Positions 9,189 through 19,178 of a stretch of DNA of 64,000 nt are shown here, in pieces (the first letter of the stretch is position 1; each line of letters begins with the position of its first letter). The notes beneath the pieces are model-generated. The model saw only the letters and a list, made by a program, of their open reading frames with translations, was not told the origin of the DNA and did not search any database. The translations under genes were made by a program, and so were the position numbers. This DNA comes from Dyadobacter sp. NIV53 (GTDB lineage: Bacteria > Bacteroidota > Bacteroidia > Cytophagales > Spirosomataceae). Where the stretch lies: contig NZ_CP081299.1 in assembly GCF_019711195.1 (NCBI RefSeq), positions 62,001-126,000 on the forward strand. Reading direction: 5' to 3'.

Positions 9189-10721
9189 ATGAAAAAAATA
9201 TTCATATATCTGACAATCATTTGCGTATTCGCGGCTGCATCGGCCTGTGACAGCGGTTTCGAGGATGTTAATAAAAATCCGGTCCTCGCAACTACAACTG
9301 ATCCGGTTTACCTTTTTTCTAATGCACAATTCGGTTCCGCCATTGCTACCCAGAATTATCAGATGCAGATTGTCCAGCAGATAAATACTCCATACACAGG
9401 TGTGCTGGAAGGTGGAAATCACAATGCTGTTTCTGATCCCAATTCTAACGCAAATTTCAATTCGCTGTATCTGCAAAATGGCCCGGTAAATCTTTTGACA
9501 ACCGTTATTTACTTTACAAAAGACAATCCGGCACGAAGCAATTTGTATAATATGGCCAGGATCTGGAAAGCATATGTGTTCATGGTTTTAGTAGATACCT
9601 ACGGAGATGTTCCTTATTTTGAAGCCGGAAAAGCATTTCTGGAAGGTATAAATTTGCCAAAATACGATGACCAGAAAATCATTTATGAGGATATTCTGAA
9701 AGAACTTGAAGAAGGAACAAAAGCTTTGGATGCTACCAAATCCATTGAAAGCGGAGACCTTTTTTACAAGGGAAACATAGCTCAATGGAAAAAACTGGGG
9801 AATTCCTTGTTGCTGCGTGCTGGGATGCGTTATTCCAAAATTGATGCGGCAAAAGCGAAGACAATTGTTTTAAAAGCAGCCGATCCAGCCAATGGCGGTT
9901 TACTTAGTGCCAACTCTGATAATGCTTTAATTGCGTTTAACAGCACTTTCAATCATCCGCTGGCCAATTATTTTCAGGGCACCGAACGTGGAAATGTATA
10001 TCTGGGCAAAGCATTTGTAGATTATCTTAAAACTACGAACGATCCGCGTTTAAAAGTTATTTCCGTAAAATACGAAACACCCGGAAATCCTATCGCAACA
10101 GCTGGGGCAGAAAATAAAACGCCTGCCGATCAGGAAGGTATGCCTTATGGTTATAATGAATCAACGATCCTGACTTCACCGGGTTTTCCTGGAAAAATCG
10201 GTTCGGCATTTAAATATTCACAGATCAACAGGAGAACACTGGGCAAAATAGACGCACCGGAATTTTTTATTACCTATTCCCAAATACAGCTGCTGCTGGC
10301 AGAAGCTGTGGTAAGAGGCTGGATTACAGGAGATGTAAAAACATTGTATGAAACGGGCGTCAAAGCACATATGGATCAAATTACAAATTACGACGTGTCA
10401 GCGGCAATTAGTGCGGCAGATCAGTCCGCTTACATTACTGCCAATCCTTTTGTTGCAACCAAGGGGCTCGAATTAATCAATAACCAATATTGGATCTCCT
10501 CATTTTTAAACGGTTCCGAAGCCTGGGCCAATTTCAGGAGAAGTGGATTTCCAACACTGCCGATCAATACTTATCCTGGTAAAGATCCTTCTGTAAAAGA
10601 TTTCATTCGCAGACTGGTATACCCTGTTCTTGAAAAATCAGTCAACGAAGTGAATTATAAGGAAGCTGTGTCACGAATGGGGCCTGATGAATTGGGAACA
10701 CCGCTGTTTTGGGATAAATAA
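9189..10721 (+). CDS. SusD/RagB-family nutrient-binding lipoprotein
   Basis: This 510-aa protein has a lipoprotein signal with lipobox ASAC (Cys20) and then DSGFEDVNKNP, a SusD-like_2 mature start. The SusD hallmark segment RIWKAYVFMVLVDTYGDVPYFEAG is present, and the C terminus contains GSEAWANFRRSGFP followed by a PLFWDK end, much like the first SusD (PVWWDK). It sits 12 bases after the SusC gene and is surely co-transcribed with it. It is a paralogue of the protein at 80-1555, so the two SusCD pairs probably arose by duplication. The ligand is not known. Confidence 0.94.
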   Translation: MKKIFIYLTIICVFAAASACDSGFEDVNKNPVLATTTDPVYLFSNAQFGSAIATQNYQMQIVQQINTPYTGVLEGGNHNAVSDPNSNANFNSLYLQNGPVNLLTTVIYFTKDNPARSNLYNMARIWKAYVFMVLVDTYGDVPYFEAGKAFLEGINLPKYDDQKIIYEDILKELEEGTKALDATKSIESGDLFYKGNIAQWKKLGNSLLLRAGMRYSKIDAAKAKTIVLKAADPANGGLLSANSDNALIAFNSTFNHPLANYFQGTERGNVYLGKAFVDYLKTTNDPRLKVISVKYETPGNPIATAGAENKTPADQEGMPYGYNESTILTSPGFPGKIGSAFKYSQINRRTLGKIDAPEFFITYSQIQLLLAEAVVRGWITGDVKTLYETGVKAHMDQITNYDVSAAISAADQSAYITANPFVATKGLELINNQYWISSFLNGSEAWANFRRSGFPTLPINTYPGKDPSVKDFIRRLVYPVLEKSVNEVNYKEAVSRMGPDELGTPLFWDK

Positions 10722-10780
10722 GGCGGCGGCTATCGGCCGTCGGCAATCAGCTTTCGGCTATTGACAGTCGGCGGTCGGCA
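10722..10780. repeat. GC-rich TCGGC-type intergenic repeat, copy 1
   Basis: A 59-base run made of overlapping CGGC(T/A)-rich units (ggctatcggc, gtcggcaatcag, ttcggctattg, gtcggcggtcggc). It is much richer in GC than its surroundings and shares units with the repeats at 11761-11837 and 21278-21304. Confidence 0.65.
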
Positions 10781-10816
10781 TTATATATATTTTGTGTTAA
10801 TAAATTTTTTCGGTTT

Positions 10817-11750
10817 ATGTTAAAAAAAATCATTTACACGGGTGTGTTCCTACTTTTTGCCATGTTGTCAAGGGCGCAATCTATTTCTCCTGCACCTGAC
10901 CAGATAAAAGCATATACCTCTCTTTGGAAAGGAGAACGTTCAGCAGATGGGCGGCCAAAGGTTTCAGATGCAATTCTAGCCAGGTTAAAGAACATTTCTA
11001 TGGAAGAAGCATGGGGTGTTTTGCGAAATAAAGGTTATCAGAACCAGTTTGAAGGCGAATGGCAGCTGATACATTCCGACAGCGCCATGACCGGCAGGGT
11101 AGTTACAGCACAATATCTTCCATTACGGCCTGATCTACAGGATCTGGTAAAAGAAACGGGTAAAAAAGAAGGTCGTGTACAAGCTGGTGGTACCAATTCA
11201 TGGCCTATTGATGTACTAAAAGAAGGTGATGTTTATGTGGCAGACGGCTACGGTAAAATTGCAGACGGAACATTAATCGGCGACAACCTGGGAAATTCCA
11301 TTTACGCCAAATCTAAGCGTGGGGTAATCTTTTACGGTTCAGTAAGGGACGTTGAAGGATTAAGTAAAATTAGCGGTTTTAATGCATGGACAAAGGGAAA
11401 TGATCCTTCTTACATCCAGCAAATGATGCTTTCCAATATTAATACGCCGATTAGAATTGGCAGGGCTACGGTGTTGCCGGGAGATGTTGTTCTGGCCAAA
11501 AAATATGGTACAGTTTTCATTCCGGCTCATTTGGTGGAAGAACTTGTATTGACTTCGGAAGTAACTGCATTGCGGGATGAATTCGGGCATCTTCGTTTAC
11601 GTGAGGGAAAATATACACCCGGTGAAATTGATACCAAATGGACGGAAGCAATTTCAGAAGGATTTCCTGCAATGGGTGAATAATTATCCAGGTAAACTTC
11701 CCATGTCAAAAAAAGAACTGGATGATTATCTGAAAGAAAGAAATTATTGA
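10817..11750 (+). CDS. RraA-like aldolase/regulator-of-RNase-E fold protein, frameshifted near its C terminus
   Basis: The first frame runs 10817-11683 (288 aa): signal peptide to SRAQ, then the RraA/HMG-aldolase fold with GTNSWPIDVLKEGDVYVADGYGK, GDNLGNSIYAKSKRG and GSVRD(V)EGL. RraA-like proteins of this kind act as metal-dependent aldolases or decarboxylases on sugar-acid products. Near 11660 (gaag|gat) an extra G appears to shift the frame: removing one base gives EDFLQWVNNYPGKLP and then MSKKELDDYLKERNY, ending at the TGA 11748-11750. That is a normal C terminus for this family (~310 aa). The observed frame instead ends in GFPAMGE. The ATG start gives a signal peptide, so this copy is exported, like the Tat-type protein coded next. 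Confidence 0.85.
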
Positions 11751-11760
11751 GAGGGCAGTC

Positions 11761-11837
11761 GGCATTTGGCTGTCGGCCATCGGCTGTCAGCCAAAACCTG
11801 CCGGTGGCCGATTGCTGACAGCCGACAGCCAAATGCC
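11761..11837. repeat. TCGGC-type intergenic repeat, copy 2, forming a long bulged hairpin
   Basis: The arms 11761-11776 plus 11784-11791 pair perfectly with 11814-11837 (24 bp), leaving a 7-base bulge at 11777-11783 in the left arm. The unit ggctgtcggc occurs on both strands. It has no T tract, so it looks like a REP/BIME-like element rather than a simple terminator. Confidence 0.72.
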
Positions 11838-11877
11838 AATTGCCGAAGTATTTTATTAAATTCTTAAACCTTATCAA

Positions 11878-13362
11878 ATGAAAAGTATACTGAATCAAAT
11901 CATTGCCTCTAATAGAAAAGTCGAACAGGCTGAAAAAGAAGCACATTTGGCTGAAATTAATAATCCGGCTACAAAGGATAATCGACGTAACTTTTTAAGA
12001 AAAGCAGCGGTTGGCGGAATTGCATTAGGTGGCTTTATGTCAATGTCTGCGGAGGATACAATTGCCCAGGCTACTTCAAAAGTTAATCGTGCCTCCAAAC
12101 CTTCTGAACTGAAAATTACGGACCTGCGCTATTGTATTATTCAGAATGTAGGAAGGACTCCAATTATCCGTATTGACACCAATCAGGGTATTTATGGCTT
12201 GGGAGAAGTGCGCGACGGTGCAGACGAACGTTATGCATTATTTCTGAAAAGCCATTTACTTGGTCAGAATCCCTGTAATGTAGAAATGCTTTTCAAATCT
12301 ATCAAACAATTTGGTATGCATGGCAGGCAGGCAGGCGGAGTTTGCGGGGTTGAAATGGCCCTTTGGGATTTATGCGGTAAGGCTTATAATGTTCCATGCT
12401 GGCAGTTACTAGGCGGCAGGTATCGCGATAAGGTGAGGTTGTACGCAGACACTCCGGAATCCAACGACTTAAATGAATTCAAGGACAAAATCCGGTTCCG
12501 GACGCAGGACCAGGGTTATACCTGGCTTAAAATGGATGTATCCATAGGAATGCTCCGGAATAATGAAGGAAGTGTTGTAAACAATAAAGTCTGGGGTGGC
12601 GGATTTTCACAATGGGCAGGAGATTACCATTCGTATGCAAATACAAAACACCCGTTCACTGCCATTCAGATTACACCGAAAGGCCTTGATGAAATGGCAA
12701 AAGTGGTTGAAGATGTACGTAGTGTGGTGGGTTATGAAATCCCGTTGTCAACCGACCATTACGGTCATTTTGACTTGAATAACGGAATCAGATTAGGAAA
12801 AGCACTGGACAAATACCGGCTTGCTTGGCTGGAAGACATTGTGCCATGGGAATATACTGATCAGTGGAAAACCATCTCCGATGCTTTGGAAACGCCTTGT
12901 CTGACTGGCGAAGATATTTACCTGAAAGAAGGTTTTAAGCCATTGATAGATAAACGTGCTGTTGATATTATTCATCCCGATTTGGCCTCCTCCGGCGGAT
13001 TACTGGAAACCAAACGTATAGGTGATTACGCAGAAGATAACGGAATTGCTATGGCCATGCACTTTGCCGGGACTCCGGTAAGTTTTATGGCAAATGTACA
13101 TTGTGCCGCTGCTACTCAAAATTTTCTTGCACTGGAACATCATTCAGTCGATGTGCCCTGGTGGGAAAGTCTGGTGAAAACCACAGATGGCAGGAAAATA
13201 ATTGATAAAGGTTACGCGCCAGTTCCTTTGGAAGCGCCTGGATTGGGCATTGAACTAAATGAGGAAGAAGTAAAAAAACATCTTTTACCAAAGGATAAGA
13301 GCTTCTTCGCTCCTACTCCGGACTGGAATGAAAAGCGCTCACATGACAGGTTGTGGAGTTGA
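11878..13362 (+). CDS. mandelate racemase/muconate-lactonising-type enolase-superfamily protein with Tat signal
   Basis: This 494-aa protein begins with ~35 hydrophilic residues, then a Tat-like signal (NRRNFLRKAAVGGIALGGF), suggesting folded export to the periplasm. The rest is an enolase-superfamily acid-sugar dehydratase/racemase. The capping domain is at ~75-190 (GLGEVRDGADERYALF), followed by a (beta/alpha)7 barrel. Visible barrel motifs are WLKMDV, metal ligands in STDHYGHF (Asp), WLEDIVPWE (Glu) and LTGEDIY (Glu), and HPDLASSGGLLETKRI near the end. With the RraA-like aldolase just upstream this suggests periplasmic breakdown of a sugar acid imported by the SusCD pair. Substrate assignment (galactarate, gluconate or other) is not possible by eye. 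Confidence 0.88.
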   Translation: MKSILNQIIASNRKVEQAEKEAHLAEINNPATKDNRRNFLRKAAVGGIALGGFMSMSAEDTIAQATSKVNRASKPSELKITDLRYCIIQNVGRTPIIRIDTNQGIYGLGEVRDGADERYALFLKSHLLGQNPCNVEMLFKSIKQFGMHGRQAGGVCGVEMALWDLCGKAYNVPCWQLLGGRYRDKVRLYADTPESNDLNEFKDKIRFRTQDQGYTWLKMDVSIGMLRNNEGSVVNNKVWGGGFSQWAGDYHSYANTKHPFTAIQITPKGLDEMAKVVEDVRSVVGYEIPLSTDHYGHFDLNNGIRLGKALDKYRLAWLEDIVPWEYTDQWKTISDALETPCLTGEDIYLKEGFKPLIDKRAVDIIHPDLASSGGLLETKRIGDYAEDNGIAMAMHFAGTPVSFMANVHCAAATQNFLALEHHSVDVPWWESLVKTTDGRKIIDKGYAPVPLEAPGLGIELNEEEVKKHLLPKDKSFFAPTPDWNEKRSHDRLWS

Positions 13363-13371
13363 AATCAGTTC

Positions 13372-13406
13372 CAGACTTTCCAAGTCTCAAAGACTTGGAA
13401 AGTCTG
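13372..13406. repeat. perfect 16-bp hairpin repeat
   Basis: 13372-13387 and 13391-13406 are exact reverse complements around a 3-base loop. No T tract follows, so it is either a weak terminator or an intergenic repeat; a degenerate relative lies at 3506-3555. Confidence 0.7.
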
Positions 13407-13463
13407 AACACCGCACCAAACCCATAATTTTCGTATTTTGCGTACTTCACTACCTATCCCTTT

Positions 13464-15734
13464 ATGAAGAACATACGCAACGTACTATTTTATACCCTAA
13501 CGATTGGCGCTTTTTCCGGTTTACTTTATTGGTTCTTAATTCGGGGACAAAGCCTTGAAATTGGAAGAACAGCATCAAAAACACCTGATCTCAACATTTC
13601 CTCATTTGATCAGTTCATCAGCACGTTATCTCACGATGTAAGCAATCCGCTGGCCATATTACTTTTACAGATCATCACCATCATTGTTGTTGCAAGAATA
13701 TTCGGATGGGTTTGTAAACTGATCGGACAACCTACTGTAATTGGCGAAATCGCGGCTGGTATTTTCCTGGGACCATCACTTATCGGAACATTTTTTCCTG
13801 AATTTTCTTTGTTTCTATTTCCCAAACAATCCCTGGGCAACCTTCAATTCCTGAGTCAGATCGGGCTTATTCTGTTCATGTTTATTATCGGCATGGAACT
13901 GGATCTTAAAGTTTTAAAAACCAAAGCGCAGGAAGCTATCGTGATCAGTCACGCAAGTATCATTCTGCCATTTGCTCTGGGTGTTGGACTTTCGCTTTAC
14001 ATATATCAGCAGTTTGCACCGGACGGCATCAGCTTTCTATCATTTTCCTTATTTATTGGTATCGCACTCAGTATCACCGCTTTTCCGGTATTAGCCAGGA
14101 TAGTTCAGGAGCGGGGACTATCCAAAACCAAACTGGGAACGATGGTAATTACCTGTGCTGCCACCGACGACATTACTGCCTGGTGCATCCTGGCCGCTGT
14201 AATTGCCATCGTAAAAGCAGGATCATTTTTAAGTTCGGTTTATACCATTTTGCTCGCCGGAGCTTATGTGTTGCTTATGTTAAAGGTTGTAAAACCATTT
14301 TTACAAAGACTGGGAGATCATTACAGTTATAAAGAGGGGCTTACAAAAACTGTCGTTGCTGTATTCTTCGTAATTCTCTTATTATCAGCATACAGTACCG
14401 AAGTTATTGGAATTCATGCGCTTTTTGGTGCATTTATGGCAGGCGTTATTATGCCTTCAAACCAAAGTTTCAGGAATCTGTTCATTGAAAAAGTGGAAGA
14501 CGTTTCTATGGTGCTTTTACTGCCGTTGTTCTTTGTATTTACGGGTCTGAGAACGCAAATTGGTTTGCTTAACGATCCTTATCTTTGGCAGGTTACCGGT
14601 ATTATCATAGCAGCAGCCGTGGCCGGAAAATTCATTGGAAGCGCCGTTGCTGCACGGTTTGTCAAACAAAGCTGGAGGGATAGCCTGATAATTGGTTCGC
14701 TCATGAATACCCGCGGGCTGATGGAATTAGTGGTGCTTAATATCGGATATGATATCGGTGTATTGTCGCCGGAAATTTTTGCCATGATGGTCATCATGGC
14801 ACTGGCAACTACTTGTATGACCGGCCCTGCTCTTGACCTGATTAACAGGTTTATGCCTGAAAGAAAACTAAAACCTGAGGAGAATATAATTGAAACTTCC
14901 GGGTTTTCAGTTCTTGTCGCCTTCGCAAATCCACAGGGAGGACGTAAAATGATTCGGTTAGCCAACAATTTCATTGAAACTTCTTCATCTCAAAATGTAA
15001 CTGCCCTGCATTTATCACCAAGTAGTTATCTGAATCAGGTCAATACGGAAGAGTACCAGTCTGAAACATTCAGGCCGGTAATTGACGAAGCTGAAAAGCT
15101 GGATCTCCCGATTATTTCATTGTTCAAACCATCTCATGATGTTGAGCATGATATCATAGAAATAGCCAATCATGGGGATTACGATATCCTGTTAATGGGC
15201 ATCGGACACAGTGTTTTTGAAGGTACGATTCTTGGAAAAGTATTGGGTATTACAACCAAGATTATTAGTCCGGTCCGGTTATATGATACCATTAAGGGTA
15301 AGTCCAAACTTTTCCACGCCGATATTTTTGACGAACGAACCAGCCATATTATTAAATCTGTAAAAGTCCCTGTTGCAATTCTGATAGAAAAAAACCTGGA
15401 AATGGTAAAAGATATTTTTGTGCCATTATTTTCTGTTCAGGACCAATTTCTACTTCATTTTGCTAGTAAAATGATGTTGCATGGCGAAGTGGCTGTCACC
15501 ATCATGGATCCATCAGGAATGATAGAACAGGATTTGAAAATAAAAGAAATAGTGGATTCTATGGAATTACTTGGGCCTGGCCGGATAAACCTGCACAGTG
15601 AAAACGGATTGGAGAAGGATTTTTTACAACAGCAGGATCTCATGATGATCAGCTATGAAAGCTGGAAAAAAGCAGTCGAATCACACAGTATCTGGCTTTC
15701 AAATTCGCCCTCTGTTCTTATTATCCGCGGGTAA
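13464..15734 (+). CDS. CPA2-family cation/H+ antiporter with C-terminal universal-stress-like domains
   Basis: This 756-aa protein starts with one hydrophobic segment, then about 12 membrane helices (residues ~60-455) with KefB/Na+-H+ exchanger signatures: GWVCKLIGQPTVIGEIAAGI, FIIGMELDL, SITAFPVLARI, TDDITAWCILA and NTRGLMELVVL. The acidic pair in ATDDITAW is the usual ion-binding site. Residues ~475-755 hold two UspA-like cytoplasmic halves (FSVLVAFANPQGG, VKVPVAILIEKN) that may sense nucleotides or stress. It should exchange K+ or Na+ for protons at the inner membrane. It precedes the transporter-HEAT-cNMP gene by 93 bases on the same strand, so they could be co-expressed. Confidence 0.92.
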   Translation: MKNIRNVLFYTLTIGAFSGLLYWFLIRGQSLEIGRTASKTPDLNISSFDQFISTLSHDVSNPLAILLLQIITIIVVARIFGWVCKLIGQPTVIGEIAAGIFLGPSLIGTFFPEFSLFLFPKQSLGNLQFLSQIGLILFMFIIGMELDLKVLKTKAQEAIVISHASIILPFALGVGLSLYIYQQFAPDGISFLSFSLFIGIALSITAFPVLARIVQERGLSKTKLGTMVITCAATDDITAWCILAAVIAIVKAGSFLSSVYTILLAGAYVLLMLKVVKPFLQRLGDHYSYKEGLTKTVVAVFFVILLLSAYSTEVIGIHALFGAFMAGVIMPSNQSFRNLFIEKVEDVSMVLLLPLFFVFTGLRTQIGLLNDPYLWQVTGIIIAAAVAGKFIGSAVAARFVKQSWRDSLIIGSLMNTRGLMELVVLNIGYDIGVLSPEIFAMMVIMALATTCMTGPALDLINRFMPERKLKPEENIIETSGFSVLVAFANPQGGRKMIRLANNFIETSSSQNVTALHLSPSSYLNQVNTEEYQSETFRPVIDEAEKLDLPIISLFKPSHDVEHDIIEIANHGDYDILLMGIGHSVFEGTILGKVLGITTKIISPVRLYDTIKGKSKLFHADIFDERTSHIIKSVKVPVAILIEKNLEMVKDIFVPLFSVQDQFLLHFASKMMLHGEVAVTIMDPSGMIEQDLKIKEIVDSMELLGPGRINLHSENGLEKDFLQQQDLMMISYESWKKAVESHSIWLSNSPSVLIIRG

Positions 15735-15827
15735 AAATGCGGAATTTATCGTACTTACCTATCTGGCAGTTTTTAAAAGGAATAATAAGTGTTTATTTTA
15801 CATGAGTGACGCTAGCATTCCAACCAT

Positions 15828-18800
15828 ATGATATCATTGATTACGAATAATAGATTTTTAAATAAAATTAATCCGCAGACGCTTCTTTTCTTTTTTCATA
15901 ATTTTTTTATAAACGTAGGTACAACACTCGTTTACGTATCTGCGAACATATTATTACTGGAAAATCATCCGGAATCATCACTTCCAATTGCATATATTGC
16001 AGCTGCACTGGCGGTGATGATCGCTGGTAAAATTTATGAATATTACGAGCACCATCTAATCCTTGAAAGGCTAAGTCTGGGCACCATGTTGGCTTCACTT
16101 TTCATGGTTGTGGCAGTCATGTTGTTATTATGGCTTGGGCATGGCATTGCAACAGCCATCGCTATCATGGTCGGTTACCGAATTATTTACCTGCTTATTA
16201 ATCTGGAATTCTGGGGTTTATCTGCACTGGTATTTGATGTACGGCAAAGCAAAAGATTGTTCAGCGTAATCGGAGCGGGTGATATGCCGGCAAAAGCACT
16301 GGGTGCCGTGTTGGCAGTTCTTATTCATTCCCCTTCCGTACTGATGATTTTACTGGTAATTTCATTAGTATTTTTCGGACTGGCATTTTATACACAAATA
16401 CTTACATTCCGGCATACAGAAATACCAAATCCGCACCACGCAAGGCCACGTCGGGCCGGGCTTTCCGACTCTAAAATTGTTCAGAAATACTTTGGAGGAA
16501 ATAAACTGGTCACTGCGCTGTGTCTGGGTATGGTGGCTGTAGCAGCCGCAGCAACCTGGATTGAATACAATTTTTTTGTGAATGTCAAGTATAAGTTTCA
16601 CAGTCAGCATGATGTCATTTTATTCATAGGTTCACTGCTGACTGCAACTTATGTGATCAGCACCTTTGTTAAAATGCTGTTCTCCGGAAAAACCGTAGAG
16701 CGGTTCGGAGTTCGTTACACACTTTATTTATTGCCGCTGACAACCGTTTTGATTTCAATGGGATTACTCATTTCTTCCTATTTCAAAAAAGACGAACCTT
16801 CTTTGCTGGTCTATTATTGCATCGCTTATTTCTTATTTGAACTCGTTAGAAGGACGATTTTCGATTCTGTTTTTCTGGTTTTATTCCAGCCGCTTTCAAC
16901 AAAAAATCGCTTGAAGGGTCATACACTTGCCAAAGGATTTTACGAGCCTTTGGGTATGATGATCGCCGGGATATTACTATGGATCGTTTATTCCAAGAAA
17001 TTATCTGACAGTAGTCTTGCATTTGATTTGTCACTGTTATTTGCAATTGTTGCCTTGTTCATTTTCCGTAAAGCTTACCGCGAGTATATTGTTGAGTTGA
17101 AAAATGCGATCAGTAAAAGATTTATCAGAAGCGGGGAAATGGCATCACAAACCGAAGCGCTTCCTATTATTACCGAAAATCTGAAGAGCGATAAGAAGGA
17201 GGAAGTGATCAACGCTATAGATTGGCTGGCAAAAAATAAGGAGTCGCAGTTTAGAAAAAATGTAGATTTTCTATTGAAAAATCCTTTCGTTCAGGTTCGT
17301 CTCAAAACATTACAGACTCTGGCTCAAATTGAAAAACCAGAGTTAACAGAGTCGTTCTATGCCTATATTGAACAAGAACCGGACACTGCATGCCAGACAT
17401 TAGCGGTCCGGATTTTGTGTTCGTCAACTAAATTGTCTGACGAAAAAATAGCCAGATATCTGGCACACCAGGATCCTGACATTGTCCGCGGGGCAATTCT
17501 TGGATGTTGGGAAGCACACAAAGCCCTGCCGATGATTCATGGCACATTACGTAAATTATTCCTTTCTGAAAAAGAACAATTTCAGATTATTGCACTGGAT
17601 TGTATCAATGCGGTCGGGATCGCTTCGTATGAAGATTCGATCAAAAATCTGTTGCGTAAAGGCACATTTAAAGTAAGGCAACAAGCACTGGATGTAATTG
17701 CTGCCAGCGGATCCGGTCAGCTTTTGAATGAATTAAAACCGTTTCTGAATGCTCATGCTGACAGCCAGTTATCGGCGGCTACTGTGAGTTCCTTAATGAA
17801 GTCAGGAAACTCAGGTATTCCCGTCTTACAGGAATGGCTGCTTGATGATGAATCCGGCGAAAAAATATCCATCCTGATTAAAGTATCCAAAAAACATCAC
17901 CACGAGTTTATACTCCCTTTACTTTTTCAGCTAATTCAAAGTATTTACCTGCAAAAACATTCAATACATACCGGACATTCAAAAAGTATAAGTCTTTCTG
18001 TACATTTAGATGCTTTAAAAGTTCTTTCCAATTATTCCTTAAATACTGAACAAAAGGTAATTGTGTCAGAATTTGTAGAAAAGGAACTGGTACATGCCTA
18101 CCAGCTGCTGAATGGTATGAATGAAAATGAAACTGATAAAACATGGAACGATGCACTGGAATATGAACTGACACTGACCAGTCAGCGGCTTTTTTACCTG
18201 TTTATGATCCAATATGACAAAGATGCCGTGCAGAATGCCTGGAAAGGAATTAAACATGCTTCCAGGGAAAAGCGCGCCAATTCTTTGGAAATGATTGAAA
18301 GCCTGTTACCAAGGACATTATATCCTTCTTTGTATGCATTGTTTGAAGACATATCTATTCCCAGAAAGCGGGATGCATTACGTCAGTATTTGGGTAATCA
18401 GGACACTAATATTTCTCTTATTAATCTAATTATAAACCAGTTAGAAAAATCCTTTACGCCGTGGACCATTGCATTGGCAATTGAACGCTGGAATATTCAG
18501 GAATCTGATCTACAACTTTTAAATACTTTATCAAATCATAATACGAGCCTGATCCGTGATGCTGCACAACAAAAGTATGCAGGCCTGAACCCAGCTTTTT
18601 ATCTTAAAATTACATCACCAGCTACTATGAAAAACTCAGACAGTTCGCAGCAAATTTCAGAAATGGAACGAATCATTGTTCTGAAAAACACACAGCTTTT
18701 TTCTACAACTCCTGAAAATGTATTGAGTTCCATTGCACCTATTATGAAGGAAATATCCTATCAGGAAGGGCAGCAAATATTTGCGAAAGGCGATTTGGGT

Positions 18801-19088
18801 GATAGTATGTATATTATTTATGCAGGTGAAGTAGGAATTTATGATGGTGTAAAACAATTGGCATTATTCGATAAAGGTGAGATTTTCGGTGAACTTTCGC
18901 TGCTTGATACGGAACCAAGATCGGCTTCAACGATTTCCGAATCTGATGTACTCCTGTTCAGGATTGACCAGGAAGATTTTTTTGAGCTAATGGAAGAGCG
19001 AGATGAAATCCTGCGCAATGTACTTCGTATACTTTGCCAGAGAATCCGTGTTCAGAATGAAAAAATGAGGTTGTTGTCTACCAATTGA
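15828..19088 (+). CDS. NTT/MFS-like transporter fused to HEAT repeats and a cyclic-nucleotide-binding domain
   Basis: This 1086-aa protein has three parts. Residues ~15-425 hold about 10-12 membrane helices similar to ATP/ADP-antiporter or MFS-like proteins. Residues ~440-900 are soluble, alpha-helical and HEAT-like (VINAIDWLAKNKE, VRLKTLQTLAQIEKPEL, KVRQQALDVIAASGSG). Residues ~945-1080 are a CRP-type cNMP-binding domain with an intact phosphate-binding cassette: FGELSLLD then EPRSAS, where the Arg contacts the cyclic phosphate. There is no HTH after it, so the output is not DNA binding; I infer that cNMP gates or locates the membrane part. An adenylate cyclase operon lies just downstream on the opposite strand. 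The transported substrate, if any, is unknown. Confidence 0.85.
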   Translation: MISLITNNRFLNKINPQTLLFFFHNFFINVGTTLVYVSANILLLENHPESSLPIAYIAAALAVMIAGKIYEYYEHHLILERLSLGTMLASLFMVVAVMLLLWLGHGIATAIAIMVGYRIIYLLINLEFWGLSALVFDVRQSKRLFSVIGAGDMPAKALGAVLAVLIHSPSVLMILLVISLVFFGLAFYTQILTFRHTEIPNPHHARPRRAGLSDSKIVQKYFGGNKLVTALCLGMVAVAAAATWIEYNFFVNVKYKFHSQHDVILFIGSLLTATYVISTFVKMLFSGKTVERFGVRYTLYLLPLTTVLISMGLLISSYFKKDEPSLLVYYCIAYFLFELVRRTIFDSVFLVLFQPLSTKNRLKGHTLAKGFYEPLGMMIAGILLWIVYSKKLSDSSLAFDLSLLFAIVALFIFRKAYREYIVELKNAISKRFIRSGEMASQTEALPIITENLKSDKKEEVINAIDWLAKNKESQFRKNVDFLLKNPFVQVRLKTLQTLAQIEKPELTESFYAYIEQEPDTACQTLAVRILCSSTKLSDEKIARYLAHQDPDIVRGAILGCWEAHKALPMIHGTLRKLFLSEKEQFQIIALDCINAVGIASYEDSIKNLLRKGTFKVRQQALDVIAASGSGQLLNELKPFLNAHADSQLSAATVSSLMKSGNSGIPVLQEWLLDDESGEKISILIKVSKKHHHEFILPLLFQLIQSIYLQKHSIHTGHSKSISLSVHLDALKVLSNYSLNTEQKVIVSEFVEKELVHAYQLLNGMNENETDKTWNDALEYELTLTSQRLFYLFMIQYDKDAVQNAWKGIKHASREKRANSLEMIESLLPRTLYPSLYALFEDISIPRKRDALRQYLGNQDTNISLINLIINQLEKSFTPWTIALAIERWNIQESDLQLLNTLSNHNTSLIRDAAQQKYAGLNPAFYLKITSPATMKNSDSSQQISEMERIIVLKNTQLFSTTPENVLSSIAPIMKEISYQEGQQIFAKGDLGDSMYIIYAGEVGIYDGVKQLALFDKGEIFGELSLLDTEPRSASTISESDVLLFRIDQEDFFELMEERDEILRNVLRILCQRIRVQNEKMRLLSTN

Positions 19089-19178
19089 TTGCATTATCAT
19101 TCCCTTACATTTGACCGTAAAATAGCAATGGAATAAAATTCCATCGGTTTCAACCTATGGAATTTATGAATATAAACA

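Noticed and set aside
13372..13406. Hairpin as a clear Rho-independent terminator
   Set aside because: The stem is perfect but lacks a T tract; a repeat relationship to 3506-3555 explains it as well.
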